A stretch of 64,000 bases of DNA from Bradyrhizobium sp. SRS-191 (GTDB lineage: Bacteria; Pseudomonadota; Alphaproteobacteria; Rhizobiales; Xanthobacteraceae): positions 62,001 to 126,000 of the forward strand of contig NZ_JANBVS010000008.1 in the NCBI RefSeq assembly GCF_024586915.1. Reading direction: 5' to 3'. The notes beneath the pieces are model-generated. The model was given only the letters and a program-made list of their open reading frames with translations, did no database searches and was not told the origin of the DNA. This document shows, piece after piece, positions 41,320 through 51,068 of the stretch. Both the position numbers and the translations under genes were made by a program. Every line of letters begins with the position of its first letter. The stretch's first letter is position 1.

Positions 41320-42099
41320 CTAAAGGCCCACTGCTCGGCGGGAAAGACCTGCCTCAACCTCTCGAAATATGGATTCAAGCATCTTAATCTTGGAAGGCGC
41401 ATTCAAAACTGGCCGACCTACAACCAAGTAATCTGCGCCGTTCGTTATAGCTTCCTCAGGAGTAGCAACACGACGCTGATCGTTCCACGGAGTACCAGAG
41501 GGGCGAATCCCCGGCGTGACAAGCGTAAACGACGGCGCGGACAGATCGCGTGATAGCTTTCTGATCACAGAGGCTTCGAGACCGGATGCTATGACGCCAT
41601 CGGCCCCTGACTCGATTGCGATCTTTGCTCTCAAGCTAACAAAATCTTCCATGGGGATCTGAAGACCCATGTCCTCCAGATCCGATTGGTCTAAGCTCGT
41701 CAGTACAGTCACAGCCAAGATCTTAAGCTTTTCACGCTGAACCTTCGCTGCCGACTGGATCACCTTGCGATCACCATGGACAGTTAAGAAATCGACTCCC
41801 ATTTGAGCGATATTCTCAACCGTACGTTCTACGGTATTCCCGATGTCGAACAACTTCGAATCGAGAAAGACCTTCTTTCCTCGATCCGCCAGTCTCCTTG
41901 CGAAGTCGATGCCTCGACCTTCGTGATACTGCAATTGCAGTCCAATCTTGAAGAACGACACATGAGAGCCGACTTCACTCACAATGAGTTCGGCTTCCTG
42001 AACGGTAGGGACGTCTAGAGCGAGAATAACTCGGTCTTGGAGCGGAATACCTTGCACGGCCGCCTTTGCGAACGCTGCGGAATCCGGATGAGCGTTCAT
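41320..42099 (-). CDS. pyrF: Orotidine-5'-phosphate decarboxylase, foreign-looking
   Basis: A 259-residue enzyme making UMP from OMP, the last step of pyrimidine synthesis. The catalytic motif FLDSKLFDIGNT has D80, K82 and D85; VTVLTSL, GVIASGLE, LVTPGIRP and GADYLVVGRPV line the barrel. I choose ATG 42099 because GGAG lies seven bases upstream and homology starts after it; a longer frame reaches 42186 without a ribosome-binding site. The gene is close to 50 percent GC with many A/T-ending codons, unlike the roughly 65 percent of its neighbours, so it looks like a horizontally acquired replacement of the native pyrF at its usual locus. Confidence 0.93.
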   Translation of the reverse strand: MNAHPDSAAFAKAAVQGIPLQDRVILALDVPTVQEAELIVSEVGSHVSFFKIGLQLQYHEGRGIDFARRLADRGKKVFLDSKLFDIGNTVERTVENIAQMGVDFLTVHGDRKVIQSAAKVQREKLKILAVTVLTSLDQSDLEDMGLQIPMEDFVSLRAKIAIESGADGVIASGLEASVIRKLSRDLSAPSFTLVTPGIRPSGTPWNDQRRVATPEEAITNGADYLVVGRPVLNAPSKIKMLESIFREVEAGLSRRAVGL

Positions 42100-42257
42100 T
42101 GCGCACTCCGCTGGAATTTTGGGGGAACAAGAGCAAATCACGGCTACTTGCTCTTGAGTCGGTTTCTTTGAATCCAGATTTTCCATGAGGTCAAGCTATT
42201 TTTGTGCATACCCCAAGATATGGGGGCATGGGTAGCGGGGGTCATCTATAAGCTGTC

Positions 42258-42839
42258 CTAACCACCATTACTGTGGGCTGTGTCGATCAGCTGCCGCACC
42301 AGCGCGTCGAGCGCGTTGACGTCGGCCGGCAGCCTGAGCCGATCCATGTCGTTGTAAGCCTTGTCGGCGAAGCCGAGCGCGAGCTGACTCGGGATTACAC
42401 CGGCATTGCACGCGGTCAGCATCAGCCGCAGCGCTGCGAGCACGCGGACGCCGCCGAAGCGGTTTTCGGAGGCGGCGGCGATCGCGAACGGCCTGTTGCG
42501 GAACACCGCGCCGCGGCCCTCCGGCGGCTCGTCGACGCGCGACAGCCAGGCGATGGCGTTGCTGAGCAGCGGCGGCACCGAGGCGTTGTATTCGGGCGTG
42601 ACCAGCAGCACGCCGTGATGCGCTGACAGCATGCGCTTCAGATTGAGCGCCTCGCGCGGCACGCCCGCGGCGGCCTCGACATCGGCCTCGTAGAGCGGCA
42701 GCGGGAAGTCAGCGAGCGAGATCCGGGTGACATCGGCGCCGGCCTGGGCGAACTGATGGGCAGCCGAGGCGGCGAGCCGGACGTTGTGCGAGCCGGCCCG
42801 GGTCGAGCCGGGGATGATCAGAATCTTGAGGGCGGACAT
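42258..42839 (-). CDS. NADPH-dependent FMN reductase
   Basis: A 193-residue flavodoxin-fold protein. The phosphate-binding loop of FMN is IIPGSTRAGSHN (8-19), and LLVTPEYNASVPPLLSNAIAWLSR is the second FMN/dimer motif, as in azoreductase-like and chromate-reductase-like members. It could reduce quinones, azo dyes or metals; the physiological role is unknown. It follows pmtA on the same strand with 45 bp between. Confidence 0.9.
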   Translation of the reverse strand: MSALKILIIPGSTRAGSHNVRLAASAAHQFAQAGADVTRISLADFPLPLYEADVEAAAGVPREALNLKRMLSAHHGVLLVTPEYNASVPPLLSNAIAWLSRVDEPPEGRGAVFRNRPFAIAAASENRFGGVRVLAALRLMLTACNAGVIPSQLALGFADKAYNDMDRLRLPADVNALDALVRQLIDTAHSNGG

Positions 42840-42884
42840 CGTACGGCCGGGAAACGACCCGCCGCGACGAGCCGCGGCTGCCGG

Positions 42885-43487
42885 TCAGGGCTTGCGATAC
42901 ACCCAGACGCGCGCCGGCGGAAGGTTCATCCAGATCCGCTCGGAGGCCTCGGTCTTGACGCCGGGCAGCGATTTCGGAATCGGCGGCACGACGGAATAGG
43001 TGAACTGCACGAACGGCGCGTTCGGCGACATCGCGGCGAACGCATCGCGCACCAGCTTCATCCGTGTCAGCATCGGCTTGGTGACCAGCGGCAGGCCGGA
43101 GACGACGGCGGAGGCCGGCGCGTTCAGAACGTTCCACAACGTGTCACGGAGCCGGTAGGCATCGCCCTGGACGACCTTGGCGTGGGGATAGCGGTCGCGC
43201 AGCAGCGCGCAGAAGCTCGGATTGTATTCGACGAGGACGAGCCGCTTCTGATCGACACCATGCTCGACCAGCGCGTTGGTGATGGCGCCGGTGCCCGGCC
43301 CGAGCTCGATCACCGGGCCGGTGCCATGAGGATCGACATATTGCGCCATGGTGCGGGCGAGCAGGCGGCCCGACGGCATGACCGCGCCCATATGCAGCGG
43401 CTTCTCGATCCATGAGCGGAGGAAGCGCACCTCGTCGTCCAGACGAAGAGGCTTTTTCGACGCACGCACGGACGTTTGCAGGGGCAT
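42885..43487 (-). CDS. pmtA: Phosphatidylethanolamine N-methyltransferase (PmtA-like)
   Basis: A 200-residue SAM-dependent methyltransferase. The glycine-rich SAM loop is PVIELGPGTGAITNALVEHG; VLVEYNPSFCALLRDRYP and VQGDAYRL supply the following motifs; VSGLPLVTKP replaces motif IV. The sequence and the position behind dnaKJ match Bradyrhizobium PmtA, which methylates phosphatidylethanolamine toward phosphatidylcholine, a lipid important in symbiosis. Start: ATG 43487 is assumed; a GTG at 43514 would add nine residues and neither has a strong ribosome-binding site. Confidence 0.85.
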   Translation of the reverse strand: MPLQTSVRASKKPLRLDDEVRFLRSWIEKPLHMGAVMPSGRLLARTMAQYVDPHGTGPVIELGPGTGAITNALVEHGVDQKRLVLVEYNPSFCALLRDRYPHAKVVQGDAYRLRDTLWNVLNAPASAVVSGLPLVTKPMLTRMKLVRDAFAAMSPNAPFVQFTYSVVPPIPKSLPGVKTEASERIWMNLPPARVWVYRKP

Positions 43488-43718
43488 CTCGGTACCAGAC
43501 GGGACCGTTTTCACGGCGATGTCAGAAAAGAGTCACAAAGACGTATAGGTCGCAGGCGGGGCGGTCAAGCCGAACCGTAACTCACGATTAAGGCTGCCGG
43601 GTCCGGGGTCATATCGTTGAATTTGATAATTTTTTGCATGTGCAGAGCAGCAAATTCGCGGCATCCGCACAGGCAAGGCAGCGCCCGGCCGGGGAGCCGG
43701 GCGAGACGAACATTCGGC

Positions 43719-44849
43719 TCAACTTGCGGCCTTGCCGAAGAAGTCCTTGACCTTGGTGAAGAAGCCGGCGGCCTCAGGCTGGGTGGCTCCGGACGACAGC
43801 TTCTCGAATTCGGCCAGCAGCTCCTGCTGCTTCTTGGTGAGGTTCTGCGGCGTCTCGACCACGATCTGGACGTACATGTCGCCGGTCTGGCGCGAGCGCA
43901 GCACCGGCATGCCCTTGGACGCGATCCGGAAGCGGCGGCCGGATTGCGCGCCGGCGGGGATCTTCACCTTGGTCTTGCCCTTGTCGATCGTCGGCACCTC
44001 GAACTCGCCGCCGAGCGCCGCCGTCACCATCGAGATCGGCACGCGGCAATGCAGGTCGGCTCCGTCGCGCTGGAAGAACTCGTGCGCTGTCAGCGACAGG
44101 AAGATGTAGAGATCGCCCGGCGGGCCGCCGCGCAGGCCGGCCTCGCCCTCGCCGGCGAGACGGATGCGGGTGCCGTCCTCGACGCCCTGGGGGATGTTGA
44201 CCGACAGCGTGCGGTCGCGCGTGACCCGGCCCGAGCCGGAGCACGATGGGCAGGGATCCTCGATCATCTGGCCGCGGCCGTGACAGCCGGGACAGGTCCG
44301 CTCCAGGGTGAAGAAACCCTGCGCCTGGCGGACCCGGCCGGCGCCGCCGCACATCGAGCAGGTCTTCGGCTTGGTGCCGGCCTTGGCGCCGGTGCCGGAG
44401 CAGGACTCGCAGGTCACCGAGACCGGGATCTCGATCTGCGCGGTCTTGCCGAGGAAGGCCTCCTCGAGCGTGATCTCCATGTTGTAGCGCAGGTCGGCGC
44501 CGCGCTCGCGGCCGGTACCGCCGCGGCGCTGCCCGGCCATGCCGAACAGATCCTCGAAGATGTCGGAGAAGGATGAGGCGAAGCCGGCGCCGAAGCCGTG
44601 GGGACCGCCGCCGGCGCCCTGCTCGAACGCGGCATGGCCATAGCGGTCATAGGCGGCGCGCTTGTCGGCGTCGCGCAGCACCTCATAGGCCTCGTTGATT
44701 TCCTTGAACTTCACTTCGCTGGAGGCGTCGCCCGGATTCTTGTCCGGGTGCCATTTCATGGCGAGCTTACGGAACGCCGTCTTCAGCTTGCCCTCGTCGG
44801 CGTCGCGCTCGACTTCCAGGGTCTCGTAATAGCAGCGCTTGGTGGACAT
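43719..44849 (-). CDS. dnaJ: Chaperone DnaJ
   Basis: A 376-residue Hsp40 co-chaperone that stimulates DnaK's ATPase and delivers unfolded clients. The J domain has HPD at 34-36. A G/F-rich linker (GAGGGPHGFGAGFASSF) follows, then four zinc-binding CxxCxGxG repeats (CESCSGTG, CSMCGGAG, CPGCHGRG, CPSCSGSG) and the C-terminal substrate domains. Start is the ATG at 44849 (a TTG precedes it). It lies 143 bp downstream of dnaK on the same strand, with a stem-loop between. A GC-rich hairpin follows the stop (43683-43702) and may end the transcript. Confidence 0.97.
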   Translation of the reverse strand: MSTKRCYYETLEVERDADEGKLKTAFRKLAMKWHPDKNPGDASSEVKFKEINEAYEVLRDADKRAAYDRYGHAAFEQGAGGGPHGFGAGFASSFSDIFEDLFGMAGQRRGGTGRERGADLRYNMEITLEEAFLGKTAQIEIPVSVTCESCSGTGAKAGTKPKTCSMCGGAGRVRQAQGFFTLERTCPGCHGRGQMIEDPCPSCSGSGRVTRDRTLSVNIPQGVEDGTRIRLAGEGEAGLRGGPPGDLYIFLSLTAHEFFQRDGADLHCRVPISMVTAALGGEFEVPTIDKGKTKVKIPAGAQSGRRFRIASKGMPVLRSRQTGDMYVQIVVETPQNLTKKQQELLAEFEKLSSGATQPEAAGFFTKVKDFFGKAAS

Positions 44850-44919
44850 CAATCAAACCCGCCCGAACATCGTCAGACCTGAACGGCTCGCGCGCATCCC
44901 GCGCGCCGGTTCAATGAAA

Positions 44920-44970
44920 ATGACCCCCACCCAACGAGACGCAGACCGCGCTCTTTGGCATGGGGGTCAT
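44920..44970 (-). other. Intercistronic stem-loop between dnaK and dnaJ
   Basis: Ten-base inverted repeat ATGACCCCCA (44920-44929) with TGGGGGTCAT (44961-44970), 31-base loop. It could attenuate read-through or protect the upstream dnaK mRNA 3' end. Confidence 0.6.
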
Positions 44971-44992
44971 GGCTAACAGCCTCTACCGTCGC

Positions 44993-46888
<1,896 letters not shown>

Positions 46889-46993
46889 GGTCTCATATCC
46901 TTCTTTTTGCGGCAGGTTGGGTGGGGCCCTGACGGCGCCCCCATCCAAAACCCCCTCAGATCAAATGCTCGCGATATTGCGACGATGAGCGTC

Positions 46994-47021
46994 ATATAGG
47001 AGGGGGGGAGGCACCCGCAAG
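46994..47021 (-). promoter_or_regulatory. RpoH (sigma-32) heat-shock promoter of dnaK
   Basis: On the minus strand: -35 CTTG (47018-47021), 17 bp spacer, -10 CCTATATG (from 47000 down to 46993). This matches the alphaproteobacterial RpoH consensus CTTG-N17/18-CYTATNT. The -10 lies about 105 bp upstream of the dnaK ATG. No CIRCE inverted repeat is visible here. Confidence 0.75.
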
Positions 47022-47399
47022 GACCGGAGGAGGCTTGGGCGCGCGGAAAAAACTGCTGTTTTTTCGCCGCTCCGTGAAAGCCCGCAAAGCAGGTGCGGAT
47101 CGCTGCCCGTGATGCGGGCAGGACATGGGCTCCGAACCCGGGCGGCCCAGCAGCGCCCCCCGATCGAGCCGTAAAGTCGCCCTCATTCGGACGCCGCGGG
47201 GACAGCGGATCATGCTTAGCGAAACCATAATGGTGACCGAGTCGGACTCCGCAGGCGGAACCTCTGGTCGCACCCATCGACCTGTTGCGGGCGCGACAAA
47301 CCCGGTAAAAGGCGTCTCGTCCGTGGACGGCCACCGCGGGGACGATGACGGCCGTCAAACCGGGTTGTCGAACTGGTCAGTGAACGAGGCTGTTTCTTC
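47022..47399. other. Intergenic stretch between divergent genes
   Basis: No gene supported. The region contains inverted sequence AAACCCGG (about 47299) with CCGGGTT (about 47360) ahead of the exported-protein gene. Open frames crossing it are fragmentary and rich in arginine. Confidence 0.45.
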
Positions 47400-48335
47400 A
47401 TGATGTTCTCCCGACTTCTCGCCGCTGCGCTCGTGTCGATCTCCCTGCTGCGACCGGCGCTGGCCGCGGATGCCATCTTTCCGCCGGGCGTCCGCATCGG
47501 ACTCGCGCCGCTGGTGGGGCTCACCAAGGCCAAGACCTTCACCGGGTTTGAAACCGAGGACCAGAGCGTCAAGGTGCTGCTGACCGAACTGCCGGCGGGT
47601 GCCTATGGCGAGGTGAAGAACGCGTTTACCGCCAATCCCGGGGGGACCGGCAGCGTCAAGCCGGAGAGCATCGAGACATCAGCCGGGACGGCCTACTACA
47701 CGGTCGAGAACGGCCGGGACGGCACGATGCCGGTGCGACGCTATTCGATGATCCTGCCCGGTACGGGTTTCTCCGGCTATGTGGCCGTCCAGGTCCCGGA
47801 AGCGGCGAGCAAGATCTACACCGACGACGCCGTGCGGCAGATGTTCGCCTCCGCCGTGGTCCGCAAGGAGGTGCCGGTCGACGAGCAGTTGGCGTTGATG
47901 CCGTTCAAGGTCACCGATTTCTCCGGCTTCAAGACCACGCGCATGCTGGGGCCGGGCGCGCTGATTCTCGCCGACGGCGACGAGGAGAAGGGCTTCGAGG
48001 CGGCGCCGTTCGTGGTGATCGGGCTGATCGCCGGAGTCGCCCCCGAAGCGGGCGACCGTGGGCGCGTGGCCCAGCAGGCCGCCACCACCATCCCCGGTGT
48101 CCGCGAGGCCCGTATCACGATGTCCGAGCCGATCCGGATCGACGGGATGCCCGCCTATGAGACCCGTGTCGAGGCCACGAGCGGCAAGGACAATACGCCT
48201 GTCACGGTGGTGCAGTGGCTGCGCTTCGGCGGGCCGAGCACGCTGCGAATCATCGGCAGCGCGCCGCGTGATCAGTGGTCCGCGGCCTTCCCGCGCTTCC
48301 GCGCCGTCCGCGACGGCATCCAGCCCAAGGGGTGA
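47400..48335 (+). CDS. Exported hypothetical protein, 311 aa
   Basis: Signal peptide at 1-23 (MMFSRLLAAALVSISLLRPALAAD); the mature part is probably periplasmic, with no membrane segment. It shows a duplicated-looking pattern of beta strands: DAIFPPGVRIGLAPLVGLTKAKTFTGFETED, later MPFKVTDFSGFKTTRMLGPGALILADGDEE. I recognise it only as a type of conserved exported protein common in Bradyrhizobiaceae, function unknown. ATG at 47400 (a second ATG follows at once). Transcribed away from dnaK. Confidence 0.75.
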   Translation: MMFSRLLAAALVSISLLRPALAADAIFPPGVRIGLAPLVGLTKAKTFTGFETEDQSVKVLLTELPAGAYGEVKNAFTANPGGTGSVKPESIETSAGTAYYTVENGRDGTMPVRRYSMILPGTGFSGYVAVQVPEAASKIYTDDAVRQMFASAVVRKEVPVDEQLALMPFKVTDFSGFKTTRMLGPGALILADGDEEKGFEAAPFVVIGLIAGVAPEAGDRGRVAQQAATTIPGVREARITMSEPIRIDGMPAYETRVEATSGKDNTPVTVVQWLRFGGPSTLRIIGSAPRDQWSAAFPRFRAVRDGIQPKG

Positions 48336-48353
48336 CAGGCCCGGGGCGCCGCC

Positions 48354-49880
48354 TCAGTCTGGCGACCGGACATAGATCTCGATGTCCTGCACCGTCTCGG
48401 CGAGACGATAGCCCTGCATCAGGCGATCCAGCTCGGGACTGGCGTGCAGCCACTGGCTCCAATTGCCGGTCAGGTTGTCGACCAGAACAATCGACGGTCG
48501 GGCGCGCCTGATGTCGTCGGCCAGCCAGCGGCGCTCGCGCCGCGTATAAGGATCAAGCCGCGCCAGAACCTGCGCGTCCGCGCCACTGTCGCGGGCAAAC
48601 TCTTCATAGCTCGACGCCAACAGGCACTGCTCGCGCGAGGTCCACACGCCACCGACTGCGCGCGTCAGCGGGTGCGGAATGCCGGGATCGCCGGACACCA
48701 CCATGATGCTCGGATGGGCGATGCCGAGACGGGCGATTGCCGGCTGCAGAAACCGCGCGTCCAAAGCGTGATTGAACCAGACCAGCGCCGGGACGAGCAG
48801 CGCGGCTGCAACCGCCGCGGTCGCAAGACCCGATCGCTCAGGCCCCTGCTCGTCGACGGCCGGGACTGTCGTGACGGCGAAGGCAAATCCCAATGCGGCA
48901 AAAGCCAGCGCCGGATACGAGTGGTACGGCCAGCCCTTGCGCTGCAGCAGATAAGCGAGAAAGAACGCGGCCGACGCGCTCAGCAGCAGAAGCAAGGTCG
49001 GCGTCATGCGGCTGCTACGCCTCAGCAGCAGTGTGGCGACCAGAGTGAGCGCATACAGCAGGACCGCCGGCTTTGCCAGCAACACCGGCAACGACATCCC
49101 GATCGAATAGACGTCCCGCAGCAGCGGCCACATGTCGGTGAAAAATTCCGGAAAAAACAGTGCCGTGCAGAGGCTGTAGAGAGCGACCAGCGTCGCCCCG
49201 ACGAGATTTTCAGGCGCAAGCAGTATCCGCGCCGATCGCAGATGCACAGCCACGACGCCGAGCACGCACAGCATAGCCAACGCAAAATGCGGCTTGAAAC
49301 AAAGCGCTAGTCCAAGGCCGACGCCGGCGGCGGTGGCTGCCCAGAGCGGTACCGTCTCGCGGTTGATACGCCGCGCCAGCACCGCGAGCATCGGCACGAG
49401 TTCGATCACCGCGATATGCTCGCGCTGGCCGAAACACTGACAGGGCAACACGGCGAGAACGGCGAGCGTGACCAACGCCAGCGGCCATTTCTGGCGCGGC
49501 GCCAGCGCCGCGGATTCGCGCAGGATGACGCAGCTGAGGGCAAGCGACAGCGCGATGGCCAGGAACAGCAGAGCATCGAGCATGACCTCGGCGGGGACGC
49601 CGGTCGCGCGCGCGAATATGATTGCCGGGACATAGACCAGAACCGCCATCGGCGGGTTAGTCTCCAGGATCTCGGAATACAGCCTCTGGCCATCCAACCA
49701 GCGCTCGGCCGCGATCAGGAGCCAGCTCACGTCGGTATTGGCGGCCACCAACTGCCGCATCAGCAGGCCGGCTGCTACCAGGACGAGAAAGAGCGTCAGA
49801 ACGGGCAGGCGCGTTCGCCGGTCCGCGGCCTGCAGCGCAGGCAGCACCAAGCCGCCATCGGCGTCGACATTCATGGTCAT
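48354..49880 (-). CDS. GT-C-type membrane glycosyltransferase-like protein, paralogue 1
   Basis: A 508-residue polytopic membrane protein with about ten to twelve hydrophobic segments and a soluble C-terminal domain (from about residue 390). The first periplasmic loop has DVSWLLIAAERWLDGQRLYSEILETNPPMAVL, with the acidic residues in the place where ArnT/PMT-type GT-C transferases keep their catalytic aspartate or glutamate. The C-terminal domain includes RPSIVLVDNLTGNWSQW. The same two features recur in the gene at 51069, a clear paralogue. The donor would be a polyprenyl-linked sugar; the acceptor is unknown. Start ATG 49880 or 49874. Confidence 0.75.
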   Translation of the reverse strand: MTMNVDADGGLVLPALQAADRRTRLPVLTLFLVLVAAGLLMRQLVAANTDVSWLLIAAERWLDGQRLYSEILETNPPMAVLVYVPAIIFARATGVPAEVMLDALLFLAIALSLALSCVILRESAALAPRQKWPLALVTLAVLAVLPCQCFGQREHIAVIELVPMLAVLARRINRETVPLWAATAAGVGLGLALCFKPHFALAMLCVLGVVAVHLRSARILLAPENLVGATLVALYSLCTALFFPEFFTDMWPLLRDVYSIGMSLPVLLAKPAVLLYALTLVATLLLRRSSRMTPTLLLLLSASAAFFLAYLLQRKGWPYHSYPALAFAALGFAFAVTTVPAVDEQGPERSGLATAAVAAALLVPALVWFNHALDARFLQPAIARLGIAHPSIMVVSGDPGIPHPLTRAVGGVWTSREQCLLASSYEEFARDSGADAQVLARLDPYTRRERRWLADDIRRARPSIVLVDNLTGNWSQWLHASPELDRLMQGYRLAETVQDIEIYVRSPD

Positions 49881-50057
49881 GGTCCCACCCCACCGTAGAT
49901 TTACGGACCATACTTGGGCACCTTTAATGGATTGCTTCTTTCATCCACGACAATCTCTGGTCTACGGTGATCGAGCTTGGGGCCGGCATGAACGAGCCGG
50001 CCGCGGTCAGGACCATGGAGACGGTCGAAAGCGGCCGTCACACTCGGGGGGAATGAC

Positions 50058-50771
50058 ATGAACCGACGGCACATCCTGCGGCTGCTCGGCAGCTCGGCCT
50101 TTGCAGCGGCGTTGGCCGACCGAGCCAGGGCGGCGGCCATGATCAAGCCCGATGATGCAGCGGCGCTGCTCGTGATCGACGTGCAGAACTGCTTCCTGCC
50201 CGGCGGCAGCCTGGCCGTGAAGGACGGCGAGCAGGTCGTGCCGGTCATCAACAGGATCGCCAAGGCTTTCACCAATGTCGTGCTGACCCAGGACTGGCAC
50301 ACGCCGGCTCATGTCTCGTTCGCCTCCAGCCATCCCGGCAAGAAGCCGTTCGAGCTGATCGACCTTGCCTATGGCAAGCAGGTGCTGTGGCCGGATCATT
50401 GCGTGCAGGGCAGCGACGGTGCCGCGCTCGCCAAGGACCTCGCGATCCCGCAGGCGGAGCTGATTCTACGCAAGGGCTTCCACAACGACGTCGACAGCTA
50501 CTCGGCCTTCACCGAAGCCGATGGCAAGACCAGCACCGGGCTTGCGGCCTATCTGAACGCCCGCGGCATCAACAAGGTCTTCGTTGCGGGACTGGCGACC
50601 GATTTCTGCGTCGCCTGGACCGCACTCGATGCACGCAAGGCGGGCTTCCAGACCTATGTGATCGAGGACGCGTGCCGCGGCATCGACACCCAGGGCTCGC
50701 TCGCCAAGGCATGGACCGACATGGCCGCGGCCGGCGTCAAGCGGATCACCTCCGAGGACATCGCGGCGTAA
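50058..50771 (+). CDS. pncA: Nicotinamidase/pyrazinamidase with an export signal
   Basis: A 237-residue isochorismatase-superfamily amidase converting nicotinamide to nicotinate for NAD salvage. The triad is D41 (VIDVQNCF), K139 (ILRKGF) and C184 (LATDFCVAWTA); metal ligands D79, H81 and H85 are in TQDWHTPAH. Unlike usual PncA proteins (about 210 residues, cytosolic), it begins MNRRHILRLLGSSAFAAALADRARAAA, a twin-arginine-like signal, so the enzyme is probably periplasmic. The ATG at 50058 is preceded by GGGGGGAATGAC. It lies between two paralogous glycosyltransferase genes. Confidence 0.9.
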   Translation: MNRRHILRLLGSSAFAAALADRARAAAMIKPDDAAALLVIDVQNCFLPGGSLAVKDGEQVVPVINRIAKAFTNVVLTQDWHTPAHVSFASSHPGKKPFELIDLAYGKQVLWPDHCVQGSDGAALAKDLAIPQAELILRKGFHNDVDSYSAFTEADGKTSTGLAAYLNARGINKVFVAGLATDFCVAWTALDARKAGFQTYVIEDACRGIDTQGSLAKAWTDMAAAGVKRITSEDIAA

Positions 50772-51068
50772 GCTGCGCCGAGCACGGACGGCTACGCCTG
50801 TAACTCGCACGGACGGGGGTTCAATTCCACGTAGATTGCGGCCGGCATCAAGGCGCCTGGCGATGAGATTGCGCCTCCCGATGGGCGCCTGCGGACTGGA
50901 GCCCGCCGTCCGTGGGGCGCGGGCTCGCGCGCCGAGATGATCTCGCCCTAACGCGGACACACGCACGCGACGACCGGCGCGTGCCGGCCTGTGATCTGCC
51001 GCGGTGACCGAAATGCGTTGTTAACCGGCACACCCTAGTCTCCCGCCTTCCTGGAATGGGAATGAGGT

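Noticed and set aside
42180..42250. Palindrome CCCCAAGATATGGGG upstream of pyrF as an operator
   Set aside because: A short imperfect palindrome with no known regulator pattern; it may only mark the edge of the foreign pyrF segment.
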